Program-made: the position numbers and the translations under genes | Shown here: one piece after another, positions 58,932-64,000 of the stretch | How the letters are laid out: each line of letters begins with the position of its first letter | How positions within the stretch are numbered: position 1 is the first letter of the stretch | From: Bacteroidales bacterium | Lineage (GTDB): Bacteria > Bacteroidota > Bacteroidia > Bacteroidales > GCA-2748055 | Assembly: GCA_021740585.1 (NCBI GenBank) | Contig: JAIOZM010000006.1 | Coordinates: 16,390-80,389 of the forward strand | Direction: 5' to 3' | DNA: 64,000 nt | Notes under the pieces: generated by a model | Told to the model about the DNA's origin: nothing | The model's input: only the letters and a program-made list of their open reading frames with translations | The model's database searches: none

Positions 58932-61370
58932 TTATATCCCCAAAGTAACAGTTACTTTATGAATTTTCCCATCAGTAAAAGCAGGAATTTTAAGCTCAGT
59001 AACTTCTTTTCCGTCAATTGAAATACTTTTTATTCCCGACGACACATGATCAGGATTCATCACTTCAATTTCATATAATGAACCACGGAATTTTCTCTTT
59101 ACTTTAAAACCCTTCCAGCTTTTAGGGATTACCGGATCCACTATGAGCCCGTCGTAATCGGGTCTGATTCCTAATATAAACTGTGTAATAGCATAATAAT
59201 TCCAGGCTGCCGTTCCGGTAAGCCAGCTGTTTTTTGCTTCTCCCGGTTTTACAGCATCCTTACCTGCAATCATTTGAGAGTAAACATAAGGCTCTGTTCT
59301 GTGTAAATCACTAATTTCCTCATTATAGGCAGGGGCAATTCTGGAATAATAATCGAAGGCTCTGTCGCCATTTCCAACCAGTGTTTCTGCAATCATTATC
59401 CAGGGATTATTATGACAGAAGATACCGGCATTTTCTTTATATCCTTCAGGATAAGTGGAAATTTCACCCAGTTCTATATGATATTTTGTGAAGGCCGGAT
59501 TATTTAAAACAATTCCAAATTCGCAAGCCAGCCTCTCGTTTACCGACTTTAAAGCTTTCTCAGCTCTGCCGTCGTTAAGGCCAATACCTGCCATAATGCA
59601 GAATCCCTGCGATTCAATAAAGATTTTACCTTCTTCATTTTCCTTACTGCCAATTTTTTTACCATAGAAATCGTATGCACGTAAGAACCATTCCCCGTCC
59701 CAACCGTGTTTGTCAACGGCTTCTTTCATAAGGTCAATTGCCACCCGTGCATTAGCAATTTCCTCGTCTTTCTCCAGATATTCGCATATCTGAATGTATT
59801 CCTCTCCATATAAAACAAACTGTCCGGCTATCATTAATGACTCAGCGGCACCTTCACTTTTATTCTCTGTAGTTTGGAAAGGCTCGTCAGGATTATTGGA
59901 AAAGCAGTTCAGGTTCAGGCAATCGTTCCAGTCTGCCCGGCCAATCAGGGGTAATTTGTGAGGTCCTAATCGATTTTGATTATAATGAAAGGAACGTTTT
60001 AAATGCTCAAAAAGTGGTGCTGCCAGTGCGGGGTCATTGTTAAAATCGACTTTTTCATCCAAAATAGACCAGTCGCCCGTTTCTTTGATATAACTTGAAA
60101 CCCCAAAAACAAGCCACATCGGATCATCGTTGAAATTTCCTCCAATATCGTTATTACCTTTTTTTGTAAGGGGCTGATATTGATGATAAGCTCCACCATC
60201 TGCCAGTTGGGTAGCTGCCAGATCCAGAATCCGCTGCTTACTCAATTCCGGCTCCATGTGAACAAAACCAACCAGATCCTGATTTGAATCCCTGAATCCC
60301 ATGCCCCGGCCAATACCCGATTCAAAATAGGATGCAGAGCGGGAAAAATTAAAGGTCACCATATTCTGATAAGGATTCCAGATGTTCACCATACGGTTTA
60401 ATTTCTCATCACCGGTTTCAATATTGAATGTGCTGAGGTGCTTGTCCCAATAAGCTTTAAGCTTAAGCATAGCAGCATCGACCTGAGCAGGAGTTTCAAA
60501 CAATGCCATCATTTTATGCGCTTTCTTCTTATTGATAACCGGATGCTCAGTAAATTTCTCTTCTTGTTTATTTTCAATATAGCCCAGAACAAAATTAAAC
60601 TCCTTTGATTCACCCGGTTCAAGATATATTTCAAGACAATGTGAGGCTATGGGCGACCAACCCTGGGCTTTACTGTTGCGCGATTTTCCAGACAATACAA
60701 CTTCGGGTTCAGATAAACTATTGTAAAGACCCACAAAGCTTTCTCTGTCGGTATCGTATGAGGCTATATCGGCATTCACAGAGTAGAAGGCGTAATGATT
60801 TCGTCTTTCGCGGTATTCAGTTTTGTGGTAAAGTGCCGAACCTTCAATCTCCACTTCACCCGTTGAATAATTTCTCTGAAAATTAGTCATGTCATCCAAA
60901 GCATTCCACAGTGTCCATTCTACATAGGAAAATAGCTTTATACTCTTCTTTTTACCTGAAGTATTTCTAATTCTTACGCGCTGAACTTCTCCCTGAACCT
61001 CCAATGGGACAAAATACAAAACTTCGGCCTCGATACCGTTTCGTTCTCCTTTAATCTTTGAATACCCGAGTCCATGCCTGCATTCATAGGTGTCGAGTTT
61101 GGCTTTTACCGGTTTCCAGCCGGGCGACCATACATCGCCACCATCGTTTATGTAAAAATATTTACCATTATCATCAATTGGTACATTATTATACCTGTAC
61201 CGGGTAATTCGCCTCAAACGGGCATCTCTGAAAAAACTATACCCGCCACCGGTGTTCGATAAGAGGGAGAAAAAATCTTTTTGCCCCAGATAATTAATCC
61301 ATGGCCATGGAGTTTTCGGATTTGTTATTACATATTCCCGGTTCTTATCATCGAAATTTCCGTATTTCAT
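58932..61370 (-). CDS. Cellobiose phosphorylase (GH94)
   Basis: This 812-residue protein is close in length and sequence to Cellvibrio gilvus-type cellobiose phosphorylase. The N-terminal [27 protein letters not shown], the [21 protein letters not shown] segment and the (alpha/alpha)6 barrel are present. The catalytic Asp is Asp483 in [16 protein letters not shown]. It splits cellobiose with phosphate to glucose-1-phosphate and glucose in the cytoplasm; no signal peptide is present. High similarity to the cellobiose enzymes, not N,N'-diacetylchitobiose enzymes, supports this. It is followed by the YkgJ gene. Confidence 0.93.
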   Translation of the reverse strand: MKYGNFDDKNREYVITNPKTPWPWINYLGQKDFFSLLSNTGGGYSFFRDARLRRITRYRYNNVPIDDNGKYFYINDGGDVWSPGWKPVKAKLDTYECRHGLGYSKIKGERNGIEAEVLYFVPLEVQGEVQRVRIRNTSGKKKSIKLFSYVEWTLWNALDDMTNFQRNYSTGEVEIEGSALYHKTEYRERRNHYAFYSVNADIASYDTDRESFVGLYNSLSEPEVVLSGKSRNSKAQGWSPIASHCLEIYLEPGESKEFNFVLGYIENKQEEKFTEHPVINKKKAHKMMALFETPAQVDAAMLKLKAYWDKHLSTFNIETGDEKLNRMVNIWNPYQNMVTFNFSRSASYFESGIGRGMGFRDSNQDLVGFVHMEPELSKQRILDLAATQLADGGAYHQYQPLTKKGNNDIGGNFNDDPMWLVFGVSSYIKETGDWSILDEKVDFNNDPALAAPLFEHLKRSFHYNQNRLGPHKLPLIGRADWNDCLNLNCFSNNPDEPFQTTENKSEGAAESLMIAGQFVLYGEEYIQICEYLEKDEEIANARVAIDLMKEAVDKHGWDGEWFLRAYDFYGKKIGSKENEEGKIFIESQGFCIMAGIGLNDGRAEKALKSVNERLACEFGIVLNNPAFTKYHIELGEISTYPEGYKENAGIFCHNNPWIMIAETLVGNGDRAFDYYSRIAPAYNEEISDLHRTEPYVYSQMIAGKDAVKPGEAKNSWLTGTAAWNYYAITQFILGIRPDYDGLIVDPVIPKSWKGFKVKRKFRGSLYEIEVMNPDHVSSGIKSISIDGKEVTELKIPAFTDGKIHKVTVTLGI

Positions 61371-61761
61371 ATTGGTGTATTGTAGAATTTGCTGAAACTT
61401 TAATTTTTACCAAAATTAATCAAGCCTGTGCAATATCAAAATTTATTTATTAGCAACTCAGCAATCAGGATGTCTTATAAAATCGACTTTTCAAACAGGA
61501 GAATTGTTTAAAAGCAATTTTCTTTGTATTGAATTCAGGGCAAGCAATGAGTCGGAAGGCCACTTGAAAATAGAATTTTTGGGTTAAATATCCATTGTTT
61601 TCCCAGAAGTTTTTATCAAAGATTATATTTTTCCGGTCAGGTCTTGTTGTGTTTATTATAATTATTGATATTTTTAAAAGGTTTATCAAAAGTATCCGGT
61701 AAAATATTAAATGGATGAATTTTCCCTGACACAAATGATAATCAATAAAAACTTTCTTCTT
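61371..61761. other. Divergent intergenic region between GH94 and the esterase
   Basis: These 391 bp contain no convincing gene. A weak dyad GAGAATTG/CAATTTTC (about 61498-61522) and AT-rich stretches near 61650-61700 are present. The region should carry divergent promoters for the phosphorylase and for the esterase-glycosidase pair. No clear TTG/TAnnTTTG pair was found. Confidence 0.4.
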
Positions 61762-62550
61762 ATGAAAACAAATAACCCTTGGGTAATTATCCCTGCACTT
61801 ATTTTTTATATTTTACTCTCTTCTTGTAACTCAAAAAACGAGTCTGAAAAAATGGATGTCTACCTCCTTATAGGACAATCGAATATGGCCGGAAGAGCTG
61901 AAATCAGGGATCAAGATAAGGATAGCTTAAAAAACGTATTCCTTTTTACAGGCGACAGTTTGCGACTATGGGAACCTGCCGCCAATCCCTTGAATAAATA
62001 TTCCTCAATTCGTAAGGATCTTTCCATGCAGAAACTGGGTCCGGGTTATAGTTTTGCAAAGAAAATGGCTGAACAGTTTCCTGAAAAGAAAATAGGACTT
62101 GTGGTGAACGCAAAAGGAGGAACCTCTATTAAATTGTGGCTTCCCGGTACGGAATTCTATGATGAGGCGGTTAAGAGAACTAAAATAGCAATGGATTATG
62201 GTGAGTTGAAGGGAATATTGTGGCATCAGGGTTCTTCCGATTCTAATAGAACAGAAGCCTACCCCGATGAATTGACATTGCTTATATCATCCCTGAGAAA
62301 AGATTTTAATAATCCTGAACTACCATTTGTTGTAAGTGAATTATCTCTCGACAAACCTCATAAAGCTGATTTTAACCGGATGATTTCTTTGATCCCGTCT
62401 CAAATTGAATATACAGCCTGTGTTCGCACTGAAAATCTAAAAACGATCGACGGTACGCATTTCGACAGCGAAGGACAAACTATTTTAGGCGAAAGGTTTG
62501 CTGTTGAAATGATTACCTTACTTACGAAGGAAAATAAATTAATAAAATAA
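61762..62550 (+). CDS. Carbohydrate esterase, CE6/SASA family lipoprotein
   Basis: This 262-residue protein has a lipoprotein signal (IIPALIFYILLSSC, Cys22) and a SASA/SGNH-like esterase domain. The nucleophile is Ser40 in LLIGQSNMAGRA, and the catalytic Asp230/His233 lie in DGTHFDSEGQ. The central motif reads WHQGSSDS where the family usually has WHQGESD. It probably removes acetyl groups from xylan or sialic acids outside the inner membrane. ATG 61762 was preferred over 61711 because the lipobox follows it. The glycosidase gene starts 5 bp after the stop. Confidence 0.85.
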   Translation: MKTNNPWVIIPALIFYILLSSCNSKNESEKMDVYLLIGQSNMAGRAEIRDQDKDSLKNVFLFTGDSLRLWEPAANPLNKYSSIRKDLSMQKLGPGYSFAKKMAEQFPEKKIGLVVNAKGGTSIKLWLPGTEFYDEAVKRTKIAMDYGELKGILWHQGSSDSNRTEAYPDELTLLISSLRKDFNNPELPFVVSELSLDKPHKADFNRMISLIPSQIEYTACVRTENLKTIDGTHFDSEGQTILGERFAVEMITLLTKENKLIK

Positions 62551-62555
62551 AGAAT

Positions 62556-64000
62556 ATGAAAATTGGTTTTTTAAAATCTGCGTTATTATTTTTTCTGGTG
62601 ATAAATTTTTCTTGTACTCCTAAGGAAGAAAAATTCAGTTTGGAGGTAATAGGGAAAATTGCCATAAAGAATTCATCGGAAATTGAGGACTCCTATTGGG
62701 GAATTCAGGCGAGTACACTTGATTCAGCATTATTGGTACGAATGTCTGATATAGGTGTGAAATGGACTCGTCTGGGAGCATCCTGGCCATCCATTGAGAG
62801 AAAAAAGGGAATTTATTCCTGGGATGAAACCGATAAGGCATTTAGAACCACTCTTGAAAATGCTATCATCCCATTTGTAACCCTTGGGGGAGGTCATAAA
62901 TTGTATTCACCATTAACAACCTATGACGATCCCAAACTTGCTGAAATATATGGATATAAACCTGCTCCTCCTACCGATAATGAAGAGTCAATGGAGGCCT
63001 GGCTAAATTTTGTGAGAGCAACCATCGAAAGATATAAAGACCAGATAAGTTATTGGGAAATATGGAACGAACCCAATCACAGAAATTATTGGGGAAAGGA
63101 ACCCAGTGGAAAGGAATATGGTTATTTGGTTAGGGAAACAGCAAAGGTAATTCTGGAAATTCAGCCCGATGCTAAAATTCTGGCCGGATCGATGGCAGGT
63201 ATTGATCCTGTTTTTATTCGCGATTTTTTGGAAGATGGTGGGGCGGAATATATCGATATTATTACATATCACAATTATGGTTCCATTCCTGAAGAAAGAA
63301 TTTATGCAGCAACTGAGGCATGGGAAGTTATCAATGAAATTAAACCGGAAATAGAATTTTGGCAGGGAGAATGTGGGTATCCTTCTCATTCCAGTTCCAG
63401 AGATTATCGTGGCATTTCTCCTTGGGGAATGAATATTCAGGCAAAATGGCTGCTACGGCAGGCTTTTACCGATGTTTATTTTTGTAATGCCAGATTGAGC
63501 AATTACTTCAAACTGGTTCATGATAGTGGTTATGGTGAAAAACCCAAAAGGACAAACCTGACATCAATCGATAGTATTTTAGGCTACCCTGAACGCAAGG
63601 GATCGAGAATAAAAACAGTGGGTGTAAACGAGAAATGCATTCTTTCGAATCCCGATTTCGAGCCTAAACCGGCGTATTATTCCTATCAGAATTTATGTTC
63701 ACTTATCGATAAGTCATACATACCCCTGAAAAATTCGCACGAGCTTACCATAATCGATCCGGGTGTTTTCTATGGAATTGGAGAGTACGACGATGGCTTT
63801 CCATCCCAAACCCTGGTTGCTCATTTCGTAAATCAATACAATGAATCGCTTGTAGCGTACTGGCTGCCATGGCATCCCCAGGAAGATATTATGAAAGAAG
63901 GAAGAATGAACCTGCTCTTGAAAAATACAAACTTTACCGACCCGGTTTTGGTTGATCTTTTAACAGGTGAAGTAATGCAAATTGCAGAATTTGAAAACAG
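62556..64000 (+). CDS. Clan GH-A glycosidase lipoprotein (GH39-like), 3' end outside window
   Basis: ATG 62556 opens a frame reading to the window edge (481 codons plus 2 bases). It has a lipoprotein signal (FFLVINFSC, Cys20; followed by TPKEEK, resembling surface-export signals), then a TIM barrel with acid/base Glu172 in YWEIWNEPNHRNYWG and probable nucleophile Glu272 in FWQGECGYPS. This is the pattern of GH39/GH5-like clan A enzymes such as xylosidases; the exact family is uncertain. With the esterase just upstream it suggests side-chain and chain degradation of a plant-type polysaccharide. Confidence 0.8.
   Translation, partial: MKIGFLKSALLFFLVINFSCTPKEEKFSLEVIGKIAIKNSSEIEDSYWGIQASTLDSALLVRMSDIGVKWTRLGASWPSIERKKGIYSWDETDKAFRTTLENAIIPFVTLGGGHKLYSPLTTYDDPKLAEIYGYKPAPPTDNEESMEAWLNFVRATIERYKDQISYWEIWNEPNHRNYWGKEPSGKEYGYLVRETAKVILEIQPDAKILAGSMAGIDPVFIRDFLEDGGAEYIDIITYHNYGSIPEERIYAATEAWEVINEIKPEIEFWQGECGYPSHSSSRDYRGISPWGMNIQAKWLLRQAFTDVYFCNARLSNYFKLVHDSGYGEKPKRTNLTSIDSILGYPERKGSRIKTVGVNEKCILSNPDFEPKPAYYSYQNLCSLIDKSYIPLKNSHELTIIDPGVFYGIGEYDDGFPSQTLVAHFVNQYNESLVAYWLPWHPQEDIMKEGRMNLLLKNTNFTDPVLVDLLTGEVMQIAEFEN

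Noticed and set aside
61465..61734. 89-codon minus-strand frame in the gap between GH94 and the esterase
   Set aside because: The composition follows the AT-rich non-coding DNA, there is no domain or start context, and it overlaps the esterase promoter region.

Overview
The window looks like a piece of chromosome from an AT-rich member of the Bacteroidota, probably a free-living marine or sediment Bacteroidales/Marinilabiliales-type organism. This is inferred from the gene content (GWxTD protein, DUF3127 protein, SLC12-like transporter, Tat-exported GH109-like enzyme, cellobiose phosphorylase), from promoter-like TAnnTTTG boxes rather than TATAAT, and from weak Shine-Dalgarno sequences. No rRNA, tRNA, CRISPR array, insertion sequence or complete prophage was seen.

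Layout. 1-6175 (minus): a 3'-cut SLC12-like transporter, preceded by a MacAB-like export operon (ATPase, two FtsX-type permeases, HlyD adaptor). 6463-12080: long-chain acyl-CoA synthetase, a SpoU RNA methylase, dihydrolipoamide dehydrogenase and a serpin; small dispersed repeats lie in two gaps. 12327-14333: an ECF sigma factor overlapping a protein that joins a cytoplasmic/TM anti-sigma-like head to an outer-membrane barrel. 14567-26560: mostly housekeeping genes: lytic transglycosylase, uvrA, AGCS symporter with a large insert, rlmD, ABC-F ATPase, GWxTD lipoprotein, rlmB and an Lrp/AsnC regulator. 26953-28224: MscS channel.

28442-34139 is the most unusual region. It holds an ECF sigma factor, a large secreted/membrane TPR-CHAT (caspase-like) protein, a divergent 53-residue peptide with a double-glycine leader motif, a TM-TPR protein resembling an anti-sigma factor, and a soluble histidine kinase. 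I read it as a candidate signalling or protease-peptide module. 34416-39478: DUF3127 protein, FKBP isomerase, mnmD, a recombinase-like protein that has lost catalytic residues, a SAM methyltransferase and a TtcA-like enzyme.

39744-46754: a sugar block (nucleotidyltransferase, NahK-like kinase, GH2 beta-galactosidase, GH109-like enzyme) followed by the remnant of an EamA permease. It would fit release and salvage of galactose/N-acetylhexosamine. 46735-48426 (minus): rlmN and a ferredoxin-NADP reductase-like enzyme. 48590-55189: a complete trpEGDCFBA operon headed by a leader peptide with three consecutive Trp codons and a strong terminator, a textbook attenuator arrangement. 55284-58101: a LytTR regulator and LytS-type kinase with an FG-GAP-like sensor domain. 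58154-64000: YkgJ cysteine-cluster protein, cellobiose phosphorylase, a CE6-like esterase lipoprotein and a clan-A glycosidase lipoprotein cut by the window edge.
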